Below, piece by piece: positions 1 to 10,998 of a stretch of 64,000 bases of DNA. The position numbers and the translations under genes were made by a program. Position 1 is the first letter of the stretch. Every line of letters starts with the position of its first letter. The DNA is from Rhipidocladum racemiflorum (taxonomy: Eukaryota > Streptophyta > Magnoliopsida > Poales > Poaceae), in the NCBI GenBank assembly GCA_036346355.1, contig CM070581.1:3286001-3350000 (forward strand). The letters run 5' to 3'. The notes below the pieces were generated by a model. That model saw only the letters and a list, made by a program, of their open reading frames with translations, was not told where the DNA came from and made no database searches.

Positions 1-2430
1 GATCGGGCTGTCCAGGTGGTGCCAGGTATCGTGCACCGGGATGTGCCACGCGTGTCGTCATCGATGTCGATCTCATGCATCTGCAGCCAACAAATTTAGT
101 GTAAATTTTCATGATCTCGCCGCGCTCTGAGCCAATCCCCTGTCGCCATGTGTCCTAGTTATTCAACCATCGCGCGATCATAGACATCCGATTGGATGAA
201 CGGCTGAGATTGAGCCGCGTATCCGATGCTTCGCATTGCGTGCCTGATGACGTCATCACTTACGTCAGTACTTGCGTCATTGATCGATGGTCAACCTTTC
301 ATGGATCGAGTGTGTGGTGGACCGTGAATTGTGTCGTGGGCCCACATGTTAACCTAATAGGAGATTTTTCAAAATAATTTTATTTATTTAGAAGTCATAA
401 ATGTCTTTTTCAGTAGAAATTTTATTCGACCAAAATTAGAAATTTCGGTGACATCAGCATGATGTCATAAGTGCTATTTTTCAATATAAAAATAATTCAA
501 TTAATTAGGTTTATTCTTTTTATTTTATTTTTAAATTTTAGATAGCTCATTTTTGCTCATAAAACTCCGATGAGGTGATTTTAGAGCCTAAAAACTTGCA
601 AAAATTATGTTCTATTTAATAGTAAATTTTATTTAATTTTTAAAGTGTTATTTGTTCTCTATTTTTGGTATTTATTATTTATTTATTCGATGCGCGTAGA
701 TGTTGAAGTGCCCGAGGGTTTCGAAGGAGAGTTGGTACTTCAAAAACAAGGTCAAGAGTAGGAGCAAGAGCTTTTTCAAGGCAAGTTGTGCTTTGATTAT
801 ATTGATTCCATATTTTAAAATTACCTTATTTCAAATTATTGCCTGGTAATTTAAATTAATTGGGGAATAGTTAATCAACTCAATTGAATTATGTCTATCT
901 TCATTTGTATGCCAGATTCATTTGTCACCTTAAGTTGATTTAATGTTAGTTGTATGATATTAATTGCCAACATGGGTCGCTAAAATGTCACTAGTATGTT
1001 TAGGCATACAACGTGTTATTGATATCATTTTGGAGAAGCAAATTTAATATTGATTAATAGATTATGCAATGTTTTTCTAAAATGGTGTGTAATGTGTTGC
1101 CACATGATGATGTTGATATGTAGAGACATGTGTTGTTCTACATGGATGTTGATTTGTTGATGGTATGTGTTGCACAATAATCAATTGGGGTAGAAAATGA
1201 TTTAGATTGGGGCAAGTGACAAGAGATGTAAATTATGGTAGGCCTCGGTGGCAATGGATTGATGAGAGTAAGTGACGGCTATGTGTCATTAGTTATTTGA
1301 GTGTTTGATAGTCTTGCCTCGGTCAATTAAGGATTTAACCTTATAATCCTTTGAACTGGGCCAAACATTCAACCACATGTCTGTAATAGGATATGCCTAG
1401 TTAAGTAAGTTACATATGTCTTAGCATGTGATACATTAGAGTGATAGTCACACGGGGGTGTGGTTATGGGGAAGGATGTGGTGTATTGCAATCTCACGTC
1501 GATCCAACGACATGTCGGTCCTATACTTCGGCTCTATGTGAGGGAAGGGATAGTGAAGGTACTACTAGAGAGATTCATGTGTTAGGATAGAAGTTTCTGA
1601 AAGGTTTTATTATGATCGCTCATTCGCATGCTCTTGTATAGCGAGTCACATCGTACGTGGTGAGTTGATTATATCTTGTGGGTAAAGTGTATAACCTCTG
1701 CAGAGTATGTCAAATCTATTCGAATAGCTTTTTCCGCGATATTGGACAATGCTCGTGAATTATAGTCAAGGGTTAGATCTTGAAAAACAAAACTTGGGAA
1801 TAGAGAATGTGTGCCTTTGAAAATGATAAATTTGGTTTAGGCTGTGTACGAGTGAATCTTGGAAAATAAATGAGGAAGTTACTTAGTAATAATATTTGAT
1901 TTACAACCATTTCAATCTATACATTTTAATCTTTTGTAAATGTTGCTTTATGCAAAATAACCACTTCAGATATTCACTTGGAATAAGACATGCATGCAGT
2001 TAATAAATTTGCATTTTGTGCATGACTTGCTGAGTGTTTCATGTACTCAACCCCTTGCAACACCTAACTCACTAGTTGAGGAGGAGTCTACGCCGCCACT
2101 TGAGGAGGAGTTCCAGAAGGAGACAGTTAATTAAGGTACGAGCCTTGTCAGTTGTCTGTGGCAAATTGATGGGTTACTACGAGTCTTCTTTTATGATATA
2201 GATTTCTTCATTTCTGAGACTTTGCCCTGCATAGCATATTATTTTAAGTTGACTATAAGGTCGTTCAAACATGTTATATTAATAGATGGAGTACTTTATG
2301 TTATTTTCGCTGTATATGATTGTGATATTTCATCTATATTGAGAGTATGTGCACTAGTGTGGTCCTGGACTAGTGCTGAATACACAGAGAGTCTAGATTT
2401 ACACATTCGTGTCCCGACACTAGTCATGTA
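1..2430 (+). repeat. LTR-like retroelement sequence, cut by window edge
   Basis: No coding sequence is visible. From about 1680 there is a motif reading GGTAAAGTGTATAACC, then a CTCTGCAGAGT palindrome. Near 2045 comes TACTCAACCCCTTGCAAC, and after it a short block rich in GAGGAGGAG. The order resembles the large LTR at 43671-46233, which has GGTAAAGCTGAGCTG plus CTCTGCAGAGT and later ACTCACCCTTGCAA. I infer a long LTR or solo LTR in plus orientation whose 5' end lies outside the window. The right edge near 2430 is a guess. No target duplication can be tested. Confidence 0.45.
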
Positions 2431-2486
2431 GAACTTTGATCTAGTTCTTTCAAAAATGAGCTAATGTTGATGCATGGAAGAATGCC

Positions 2487-2510
2487 ATATCATCATCATC
2501 ATCATCACCA
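2487..2510. repeat. (ATC)n microsatellite
   Basis: About seven tandem ATC triplets at the edge of a LINE-like fragment. It gives a methionine run in the antisense frame, which is not evidence of a protein. Confidence 0.85.
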
Positions 2511-2529
2511 AGATTACACAATTTGAAGT

Positions 2530-2830
2530 GATATCTCTGTCTCCAGTACATGGCCAAGGCTTTGTTTTGAGAAGAAAATCTCGCTCATGCACCATGCCTC
2601 TAAGAAGAGCCTCTGCAGTTGTCAAGCAGCGAAGTTCCTCAATGAGATTGAGGAGTCGGAGTACTTGATTGCAATTGGAGATGATATCCTTGGGTTGTCG
2701 ACGTTGTCTAGCCCATTTCTTTGGCTCAGCTCTAACCCACTTCAATTTGCGAGCGAGGCACTGCATAAAGGCAGGAATCAGATTTTGGTGGCAGTTCCAA
2801 ACTTGTGTCACAGTGTCTTTATTACATAGT
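2530..2830 (-). pseudogene. LINE (L1-type) ORF2 fragment
   Basis: The minus-strand frame reads a stretch rich in K/R/W, then ISNCNQVLRLLNLIEELR, LTTAEALLRG and ERDFLL. This pattern (helix, LxLLDxIEExRxLTxxE, LRxxxxERxxxLL) is what plant L1-type ORF2 proteins show between the endonuclease and reverse transcriptase domains. Neither catalytic domain is present, so this is a scrap of a 5'-truncated or rearranged LINE. The identification rests on motif resemblance only. Confidence 0.4.
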
Positions 2831-2839
2831 TCTTTGCTT

Positions 2840-3260
2840 TTCTAGTCCTTTCACAGCTATTTTATTTTGCAAAAATAGCTCCCTTCTAAATGGATTTACA
2901 AAAATGACTTCCTCCTCGACAATGAAAGGCACGACAGGTAACACGTGTTACCTGTTTCGCTCGGAGAGCTTGGTAGCCTTCTGGGTAGCTGCCGAGTATG
3001 GGGAACTCGGTAGGGCTGCTACTGAGCATCGAAAGCTCGGTAGGAGGTCTGCCGAGCATGGGGACGAGCTCACAATCTCCTTTCGAGCTGAGGGAGAGAC
3101 GCAACGAGGTGGGCCTTTCACTGTTGCTGCAAATTGGTCGGCCTGCTGTGAGCACAAAAAGCTATCAAGCTCCGTAAGCGTGGTAGGCTACCACACCTTT
3201 TATGATAAGAAATAGGGTTAGATTTGAAAAAAAGGCTGTGAGTTAGCTTGAAAAAGCTAA
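2840..3260. repeat. Dispersed repeat, copy 1 (pairs with 41830-43110)
   Basis: This stretch matches the two flanks of 41830-43110 in order: GCAAAAATGRYTYCCT, then GGGGAACTCGGKAGGGCTGCTA, GAGCATCG, GCTCGGTAGGAGGYCTG, GCRACGAGGTGGGCCT, and finally AAAGCTAAGRCTTC. Copy 1 is uninterrupted. The core is GC-rich with short ORFs on both strands that have no recognisable domain. Family is unassigned. Direct comparison of the two copies is the evidence. Confidence 0.6.
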
Positions 3261-4018
3261 GACTTCTTTATTAATCCCGGAGAGAGCGCCCGGACTCTCA
3301 AATTGGGAAATGGATGAAGTCGGGATAGCACATGATCCGGCGTAGTTTTATCCAAGGAGTGTAACATAGTGTTAAAGGCTTAAAGTGGTGGTGACCCCAA
3401 TCCTGGTTGATGAGAGCTCAATTCAATCTCAACAAGGTCGGGTTTGCATGGTGGTTAGACCAAATGTAATGGTGGTTAGGCAGAGGGGGTTCCTCCTGGA
3501 GGATAGCATCAATGGTGTTGTTGAAAGCATCAACTAGATTAGCATTGAAATTGCATGAGTTCTTCTCTGCAGGTGACCAATAAGCCAAGGTAGTGAGCAT
3601 GAGGAAGCTAGCTATCTTGGTTCTTGTAGAAATTCCTCTTTCAATGCATCCTCATATATAGCCTACAATTTCACAATGAGGGCTTTACTGATCTCGAAGA
3701 TTTTTCTTTTCTTTTGGAGACTAGCCTCATGGATAGATTGGGCTAAGACATCCTATCGGGTCTGTCATCCCATTTGATTTTGTTCTACTTAACTACTTGT
3801 GTTACATCTTATGGGTTATCTAGGGTTGAATCCTCTAAAAAAACCTAGTTTTTTTTACTTCATGTGCTACAATTTAGTGCCTTTTTCAAGCAGTTGTACC
3901 TTGAATTGAACACATGGAATGATGACTAATGTTTTTAGGAGATGTACAATTCATTTCAGAGACCAACACCAGCCCAAGAAGAGAAACACCGACACTGGGG
4001 AAAAGCTTCAAACTAAAC
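3261..4018. other. Intergenic, no recognised feature
   Basis: Mixed-composition sequence with only short ORFs. It may be old transposon DNA because it lies between repeats, but I see no terminal repeats or protein motifs. Confidence 0.4.
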
Positions 4019-4021
4019 TTA

Positions 4022-4659
4022 GGGCCGCTCCGAATGACCTCAGCTCTCTCGTACGAATCCTCAGGAGCGGCCAAAGCAATTCTCCAAAATGCACGCAAGG
4101 CCAGGAGCGGCCTTGAGGCACTCTCCTCAAGAATCAGTCCCCTCTTGGCATCGAGCCGCACCTTCGTGCCTTGAGCCCCGCCTCCCCCCTCGAGCGCTGT
4201 TGATCTACCCCACCTCGAGCCCGCCATCCCCGACTCGAGCACCGCCGAACCGTTCCAGCATCGAGCACTGCTTCCCCACGCTGGGCAGCACCGAGCTACC
4301 TTGAGTGCTACCTCCCTGTGTTACCTCCCCGCCTCGAGTGCCACCGATCTACCACACCTCGAGCCCGCCATCCCCGACTCGAGTGCTGCCAAGCCGTCCC
4401 CGCCTCGAGAGCCGCCAAGCCCCTCTCTTCCGAGTCAGCGTTGAGCCCCGCCGAGCTGTCCACACCTGCGCCACCGACGAGCGCCGCCTAGGTATAGCTC
4501 CCCTCTCTTTCCTCTTTCCCGAATCCACTCTTTCAAGAATTTGGAGCCAATAGCCGAACACTTTCATAAACTACTCCTGACTCATCAGAAAATAAGAATC
4601 AGTAGGAGTCGGAGCAAAATTAAAGAGAAGCAGGAGCTGAAGCATTACCGAACGGGTCC
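4022..4659. mobile_element. Tourist/Harbinger-type MITE with GC-rich core
   Basis: The ends are GGGCCGCTCCGAATGAC and ATTACCGAACGGGTCC, which are imperfect inverted repeats of the common grass type GGGYCCGTTCGGTA. They are flanked by TTA on both sides (4019-4021 and 4660-4662), the target duplication of PIF/Harbinger elements. The interior is a GC-rich block with CCTCGAGCCCGCCATCCCCG repeated about 144 bp apart (near 4212 and 4356). The element at 8732-9290 has the same ends but a different core. No transposase is encoded. Confidence 0.7.
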
Positions 4660-4867
4660 TTAAAGACTCCCACCAAAACACCACAAGCAACAACAAAACA
4701 AAAATGCTTTGTGGAGCCACACCAAATAAACTACTGCCTCCTGCCGGGAAACTAAGAGAGCCTAAAAACTATCTATTTCATTGTACTTGTCTATAGTCTC
4801 CGGTGTATCTATTTCAATATATTTGTCCATTGAAAAAATCTAGAATTTAGTTAGGAGATGTACTTTT

Positions 4868-4930
4868 GTGCATCTCTTTTTAAAGTTGCACAAATATTAT
4901 TGCAATTTTTCCGCTCATTACCCCTACTTA
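4868..4930 (+). repeat. Partial relative of the TRA1-intron MITE
   Basis: Contains TTTTTAAAGTTGCACAAATA, nearly identical to the left internal part of the MITEs at 15589-15733 and 39050-39190, followed by TTACCCCTACTTA. The right terminal repeat is missing, so it looks truncated. Confidence 0.4.
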
Positions 4931-4971
4931 AATACTTTAGAAGAGGGTAAGTAGTTGGGTTATGTCATTTA

Positions 4972-5228
4972 ATAAAGGGGCAGTACTAGCAGCCGGACGT
5001 CTGATTTTTTTTTTAATTTTCGTACGCCCGCGCAACATTTTTTTTTGGTCTGCAATATTTTTTTCAACGTTTGAAACATTTTTCTCGCTTTTGAAACATT
5101 TATTGTTTGTCGAAGGAAAATGTTGCATGCGTAGAAAAAAAATGTTGCATGCGTAGAAAAAAATGTTGCATATGTAGAAAAAATGTTACGGAGAAAAAAC
5201 AGACGTCTGAACTGTAGCATTACCGTTA
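4972..5228. repeat. Foldback repeat with internal minisatellite
   Basis: GGACGTCTGATTTTT on the left pairs with AAAAACAGACGTCTG on the right, an inverted repeat of about 15 bp. The right half holds three to four tandem copies of a ~21-bp unit built on ATGTTGCATGCGTAGAAAAA. The left half contains its loose complement (CAACATTTTT, GAAACATTTTTC). This looks like a grass MITE-like element. Exact ends and target duplication are not clear. Confidence 0.5.
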
Positions 5229-5884
5229 ATAAAGATATGTACAGTCATTTTTCATTAATTATTTTTTAGATTTAGTGTTTCTTTAGTCCTTGCATACCGT
5301 GGGTAACGAACAAATATATCTAGGGATTTGATAAACATCATCCGGATCTATTGTTTGCTGAAATCATCGAAATCTGGGACTATTGGATCATTGTTGAGAT
5401 TCGGGAGTATCGATTACATTCGATCCTATGATTTGATTTAACGGCTGGATTTTTAATCCTACGGTTCAAATTTTAGATGTTATTTAAAAGAAAAATATCC
5501 GAGTGATGCCTATACACTTCCATCTAAATGGAGTGAGCGGTGTTTAATTTGGGACATCAAGCATGCCATCTTATGGTTGCGTATAGTGACGCCAGTGGAA
5601 CAAGTTGGGCTAACCAACCGAACCGTCCCAATCCTTTTGCTTAACCACTAGCGCAATGGCTACGTGCAAAAAAGTAAACCACAAATTAAGTGGAAAGTTT
5701 CCCGTTGTGTTTTTCACTAATGTAAGTATGTAACCAAGGGCTCCAAATTGGTTTATTGGTTTGTCAGAAAATTTCTTGTTGAATTTTTCACAAACGCAAC
5801 AAAGGATTCCAAATTAATTTATAAGTTTGTCATAAACTGCGCGAGATCAAAACTACTTACTTACTTTTGGACCTTTGGAGACAA
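5229..5884. other. Intergenic, no recognised feature
   Basis: AT-rich DNA with no convincing ORF, terminal repeat or RNA gene. Confidence 0.4.
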
Positions 5885-5893
5885 CAGATCAAC

Positions 5894-6286
5894 GGGGAGA
5901 TATCTAGTGCAAACCCCCTTTACCGTGAAAACTCCGTGAAACCCACGTGTAAAAGTTTTGAAAAATTCTCAAAAAATTATCATATATAGGGGAGATGAGG
6001 TTCTACAACCCTGTAAAATTTGAAGACCAAACTCAATTGCATTTGAAAGATATAAAAAAGACAAATTCAGTATGAATAGTGATTTTTCACTATTCACCAC
6101 TATTCATTTTGCAATTTGTCTTTTTCATATCTTTCAAATGCGATTGAGTTTGATCTTCAAATTTCACAGGGTTGTAGAACCTCACCTCCCCTACGTATGG
6201 TAATTTTTTGAGAATTTTTTAAAACTTTTATACGTGGGTTTCACGAAGTTTTCACGATAAGGAAGGTTTTCACTGGATATGTTGCC
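5894..6286. mobile_element. Mutator-type foldback MITE, 393 bp
   Basis: The two halves are near-perfect reverse complements over roughly 180 bp each, with a short AT-rich centre around 6085-6115. Examples of pairing blocks are GTGAAACCCACGT, AATTCTCAAAAAATTA, GAGGTTCTACAACCCTGT and GCATTTGAAAGATAT. The 9-bp sequence CAGATCAAC occurs immediately outside both ends (5885-5893 and 6287-6295), the duplication length typical of Mutator-like elements. Ends read GGGGAGATATC and GATATGTTGCCC. No coding capacity. It lies about 165 bp beyond the stop codon of the minus-strand DMP gene, so it may fall in that gene's 3' UTR or terminator. Transcription through it would give a long hairpin RNA. Confidence 0.85.
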
Positions 6287-6450
6287 CAGATCAACTCATC
6301 AACAGATGCAAACAAAAGTGTCAAACAGCACATATATCCATGCACACGTGCACGGGCGTACAAGTCACAAACACGTACTAGTAGTAGTAGGTAATACACA
6401 TGGGCACATTTGGCATGACAAGCAGCGAGACGAGAGCTCACAGTAAAAGC

Positions 6451-7107
6451 CTACTGCGACGCCAGCGAGGTCGCGGCAGGCTTCGCCGGCGGGTACCCGA
6501 TCCCGTGGCGCGTGGAGGGGAACACGACGAAGACGACGCTGGCAACGGCGCCGACCACGACGGGCAGCGCCATGACCAGCTTCTTCTGCTGCGACTTGAA
6601 CTCCGGGTAGAAGCAGGCCACCGTGTTGGCGTCGGCCAGCAGCGCCACCGCCGCGAACACGGTCACCGAGAAGAAGGCGTGCACGAAGTCTGCCAGCCGC
6701 AGCCGATACTTGGAGAAGTCGCTCCCCTGGGCGTCGTCGCCGCCGGCGAACGGCAGGAGGCCCTTGGCCGTCACGAGGCCGTACTTGACCTTGCCGTCGG
6801 CGCCGACGTAGCTGTCGGTGAAGGCCGAGAAGGCGCAGAAGAAGGCGCAGAGCACGAGGAGGATCGGGGTGACCACCTTGTTCGCCACGTGGCAGTCGCC
6901 GGCGTTGGTCACGATCGGGTTGAGCACCTCGTACACGATCACTGTCGCCGTCGGCAGCAGCTTGAGCACGTCGCCGATGCTCTTGAACGTCGTGTCCGCC
7001 ATGTCGCCCACGGTGGTGGTGCTCCCGTTCGTATGGCTCGCGGTCGCTGGCTCGCTGCTGCGGCTGCTTTGAGCTTTCTTCGGCTCCTCTTTGATGCCTT
7101 CTTCCAT
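6451..7107 (-). CDS. DMP (DUF679) family membrane protein
   Basis: A 218-aa intronless ORF. The first ~45 residues are polar and Ser/Thr-rich. Four hydrophobic spans follow at about 47-67, 78-97, 136-158 and 176-196, ending in the family signature FPSTRHGIGYP at 197-206. DMPs are plant-specific four-span proteins of tonoplast, ER or plasma membrane, linked in various members to membrane remodelling, senescence or sperm-egg fusion. I cannot say which subclade this is; the N-terminus is not diagnostic by eye. Members normally lack introns and are 180-250 aa, so it is full length. An internal Met at residue 36 (MADTTFK) is an alternative start. A TATATAT stretch lies only 20-30 nt upstream of the first ATG, which would suit that later start if it is the TATA box. 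A MULE-type MITE lies about 165 bp downstream. Confidence 0.95.
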   Translation of the reverse strand: MEEGIKEEPKKAQSSRSSEPATASHTNGSTTTVGDMADTTFKSIGDVLKLLPTATVIVYEVLNPIVTNAGDCHVANKVVTPILLVLCAFFCAFSAFTDSYVGADGKVKYGLVTAKGLLPFAGGDDAQGSDFSKYRLRLADFVHAFFSVTVFAAVALLADANTVACFYPEFKSQQKKLVMALPVVVGAVASVVFVVFPSTRHGIGYPPAKPAATSLASQ

Positions 7108-7127
7108 TTGCTAGCTCCCCTTCTAAC

Positions 7128-7140
7128 GAAATATATAGTT
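7128..7140 (-). promoter_or_regulatory. Possible TATA box of the DMP gene
   Basis: On the minus strand this reads AACTATATATTTC, 20-30 nt before the first in-frame ATG. As a TATA box it would place transcription start at or just inside that ATG and favour Met36. It may be chance AT-rich sequence. Confidence 0.25.
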
Positions 7141-7173
7141 TTTAGAGACCCCTAGTTTTTATGATCCTTGAAA

Positions 7174-7467
7174 GCAAGGGCGGATCTAGCCCTGGGTGGA
7201 GTGTCGGATATGCATGGACATCCCCAAACAATTTTAAAAACATAAGACATCATCTTTTTATTAGTTGATCAAATTTGTTTATTGAATTGATTATGATTTT
7301 GGTGGTTTGGGATTTGTAAAACTTTAGAGCTATTTACATTGCACATTAGCAAATTTCAAATATATGTGTTAGATTCATGATTTTATGAAACTACTATACA
7401 AGATTACATAGTTATGCGTGTGAAATATACATCTTCATTGAAATTTTTTTAGTTCCGTCGCTGCCTT
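7174..7467. repeat. MITE-like fragment upstream of DMP
   Basis: The left end reads AAGGGCGGATCTAGCCC and the right end AGTTCCGTCGCTGCCTT. Both resemble common grass transposon ends (GGGCGGA.CTAG and, on the other strand, CAGCGACGGAACTA). The interior is AT-rich and non-coding. The two ends match each other only weakly and no target duplication was found. Confidence 0.35.
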
Positions 7468-8728
7468 AAAAGATACCATAAGGTACCACCAAATTAACAT
7501 TAAACTCTTGTATCTCTTGACACGTTCACTCTTTCAACTTTCGGTACTTCTTGGTGCCAGAAAAATGCATAATTTGGTACCTCCCAAAAATAGTAAAATG
7601 TTTCAAAGAAATATAGTCCGTGCGGATTTGGAAGTTAGTTGCTTGGGGAGAAATGGTAGCTTGTTTGGATTGTAAAGCGATGACGATTAAAATGGTGTAC
7701 GTGGCTAACTTGAAGGTACATTTGCAAGAAAACTACCAATCCATTAATTTTTCTCCATATGATAAGCATGGAATTTATTAAGATCTTGATAGGGATATAG
7801 ACACGGACCGTTTCATACGGGTTGAGTTCACGGTCGATTGGAGTCGATTTGTTTATAATGGCAACTTCTGAGCTCACTCGGTGCAGATTGGCTCGAGAGT
7901 TTCTTGCGAGGATGGGCGAGAGAAATGGTCATCTTCAGTTTATCCTCGGTCTAGCCAGCCAGCTGAAACGTACTTGATCGTGTAGCTGCTCTCTATATGC
8001 CTATATGCCTCGTGCTCCTTGCTGACTCGGTAATATTACCAGTATTCTACCGGATGGTGGTTGCTGATAGATACTACTCCTTGTAATTTTCGTGACCGAG
8101 GCCAAGAGATCGTCAGATATACACCAAGGGTTCCACTTCATACGTAAGCAAGAGCCACATTTTGTTTCAAGATTTCGATGACGGGGGCAGCCGATGAGTG
8201 AAGATCCTAGAAAGAATTGTGTGACAAGCAACCAGGTTGGCAATCTTGTAAGGAACTTCAGAGACTCGAGTAACCCAAACATCAATTACTGTAACCATCG
8301 ACTTGGATATGGTTAGTGAGTCATCATCCCGTACGTCGATCCTATATATAGAGCATCATGTGCTGTGTGGTATGTGTGTATAGTCACTGTCCATCGCTTG
8401 CCGCCGGCAAACCGCGGCCGTATTCACCGGCCGGCGGATCCTGTTGGAGTAAACTTGGTATTAGCGATTTCCTCTTTACTTCAATTTCAAACTTTATAAG
8501 TAACCAGAGAATAATGTTGCCAAAGGAAATACATAAAGACTAGAGCATGGCATTAAAAGATATCGAGACACAAAAATAGCTCATGTAGTTCAAGTATTTA
8601 ATCATGACAACAATAATAAACAGTGGTACTCAACTATCAACAAAGCTAAAATTGTTAATTATTTGTTCTCAAATGCCAGACTGCCTGAATTGACATGCCT
8701 CCTCACCACTACCGACATGATCACAAGC
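7468..8728. other. Intergenic, no recognised gene
   Basis: Contains a 94-codon minus-strand ORF at 8001-8285 with a Cys-rich stretch. It has no family I recognise and no upstream or downstream exon I could join to it. Nothing else is evident. Confidence 0.35.
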
Positions 8729-8731
8729 TAA

Positions 8732-9290
8732 GGCCCCGATCGGTAGGGGATTTTAGTGCTGCTCCAGGTCGATTTTGCTCTAACTCCTTCAAATCTGGAT
8801 CTTCTGAAGAATCAGGAGCTTCAAAGAAGAGTGTTCGGCCAGTAGAGGCCCCCCAGATTTGCCCATACCTCGTGGCGGTCGGCGGCACTCCAGGCGGGGA
8901 CGGCGACGCTCGAGGCGGCGCGAGATCGAGGCAATCGGCGATGCTCCAGGTGGAGGCGGTGCGGGAGCCGACGAGGTGGCGCAGGGAGGTGACGTTGGCG
9001 GCGCGGGGAGGCGATGCGGGGATTTTGGGGCGGCATCGCAGGGAGGCGAGGAGGAGGCATGGGGAGGCGATGCGCGAAGAGGCGACGCGGGGAGGCGATG
9101 CGCGCGACGCCTCGCGAACGTGGGAGGCGGGGACCCTCCCGGGGAGCAGGGCCAGGCCGCTCGTTGCTCCTAGTGCAAACGGAAGAATCGCTCCGCCCAG
9201 ATCCGGCTCCCTTGCGCTAGAATCAGGAGGCGTTAGGTAGAGGCTCCTCCGGACGAGAATCCGGGAACCGAAGCTCTACCGAACGGGCCC
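8732..9290. mobile_element. Tourist/Harbinger-type MITE with GC-rich minisatellite core
   Basis: Ends are GGCCCCGATCGGTAGGGG and CTCTACCGAACGGGCCC, inverted repeats of the same type as the element at 4022-4659. TAA flanks both sides (8729-8731 and 9291-9293). The core (8860-9230) is strongly GC-rich, with repeated GGGGAGGCGATGCG units around 9005-9110. Long ORFs cross it in several frames because stop codons are rare at this composition, not because it is a gene. Confidence 0.7.
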
Positions 9291-9293
9291 TAA

Positions 9294-10640
9294 TTTGTGC
9301 TAATATTTATAAACAGTCTTTTACCAAAACAAAATTCAAACTTGCCAAATTAATATGAATTGTATCAATTGATCATTCTCACAGTTTATATATATAAACT
9401 AAATGAATTAACTAGATAAGAATCAAAATATAGTAAACGGACTATATTGTTACAAACTATCTCACTAAGCATAATCCTCACAGAGCAATAGCCATACCAA
9501 CATGCAATGTCCCCAATGCAAATAAAGTCTAGCCCCTTTGCTCAATATACAACAAAAGAACCGAAAGCCAAGTATACTCACAGAGAACTGACGTGCGGCA
9601 ATGTAACAGGCTAGGTTCGTCAAAGACGATATCCCATAAAACAATACCACTACTGTACCACCACATAATCATCGGTGAATGTTTTGAAGATACAAAGCCG
9701 TAAACCACCAAGTGAGGCAATACCAAGTAGTCCCGAGATACAACCAAAGCTGCTCAGAGCCACATAACACAATTCCTGGTTGAGAAGAAGACCTCGTCGA
9801 ACAAGAACAACAAGTCATGATAGACTTGCTCCACAAAAAGGTACCAAGCCACCGAGCAAAAACCCAAAACAGAGCCGACCAAGCGCACGTCGCCATCCAT
9901 GAAGCTCCTCAAGTAACCGTTCGAAGTCACCACCCTTCAATCACCTTGGGTTACACTCAAAAAGCGGCATCCACAAGGTGAATAAGGATGGATAGGGACT
10001 TAAGACCACACGAGGAAGTCGGGTAGCCGAGGATCTTGCCGGAGAACACAAAAAATCGAAGGTGGATTATGAATCAGCAAAGTGGTGGTGGTGGGGGGGG
10101 GGGACACGTCGTTCTCCTATCTCTCATGGAGGAACACGGACCTGAGATTTATAGGAGCACATGAGGAGAAGGAGGGGAATGAGTAACGGTCGTCGGAAGC
10201 GCCGCCACCTTGCTACTGCATGTTGGGAATCCGCGCGGCATGACGTGGTCGTCGCCGCCGCCCTCGCCTCCCCCTCTAACTCACTCTCTGGTGGCTAGGG
10301 CACCAAAGAACAGTGCTTTAGCCTTAGCCGACTGGGCCCACTGAGATAGCTATGCCAGATGGGCCTTGCCAGCCCAATAACCCATATATTTCCCTCCTTT
10401 TATAAAAAAATTTGGTAACCCCTCCCCCCCCAAATTTTATACAACAGATCTATCTCTCGTACAGGGCAGATGATTGCCCAGGTTCCGATGCGTTAGGCCA
10501 TGAAGGTGCAGTGCAGCCCCGTTGTCGTAAATGCCATAAAAACAAAGCCATTTCTAACAAATTTTTGTCCTGAATCGTCAAGTATTTACCAGTCTCCTAA
10601 AATTTCCTGGTTTTGCCATCGGTTGTATCTGTAGTAGCCG
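9294..10640 (-). repeat. LTR-like fragment, minus orientation
   Basis: Read on the minus strand it goes from an AT-rich start with TTATAAAAGGAGGGAAAT, through GGGCCCAGTCGGCTAAGG, into a GC-rich block, then CCTATAAATCTCAGG, then a long T/G-rich non-coding stretch. This order is that of long grass retrotransposon LTRs. Exact ends, TG..CA termini and duplication were not found. There is a G11 homopolymer at 10093-10103. Unrelated DNA of no clear kind fills 10641-10990. Confidence 0.4.
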
Positions 10641-10998
10641 GAGGATGAAACTAGGAGCTTTGAAGCGCCAACATGCCAACAAAGACAACCAAAACCAACC
10701 GGCGAGTCCGAGCTATCCATCTCCGGTTGGACGGCGTCCGGCCGAGTTCGACGGCGTGTTCGCGGTGGCCGGAGCCCATTTTCGTCCAAAGACAGAGAGG
10801 ATTTGGGTGGTCAGAGTTGCCCCAGCCGCTCAGGCGCAAATCACCGAAGTCTAAAAACTCTCGATCCAGTCCATGTGTAGAATTAAGACATGGGCCGACC
10901 TCGCCGATGCCAGGCCAGTGCCGGTGTGTGCATGGCTACATTTTGCCACACCTGACCAGACCAGAAAGGTATGTCCTTCGATGGTTTGATGTCGGCAG

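Noticed and set aside
6400..7155. 251-codon plus-strand ORF
   Set aside because: Antisense shadow of the DMP gene, whose membrane spans and family signature are on the minus strand.
8001..8285. 94-codon minus ORF with Cys cluster
   Set aside because: No known family and no flanking exon or promoter evidence; left as unassigned.
8695..9240. 181-codon plus ORF and several overlapping ones
   Set aside because: They lie wholly inside a MITE with clear ends. Open frames exist on both strands because of GC-rich minisatellite DNA.
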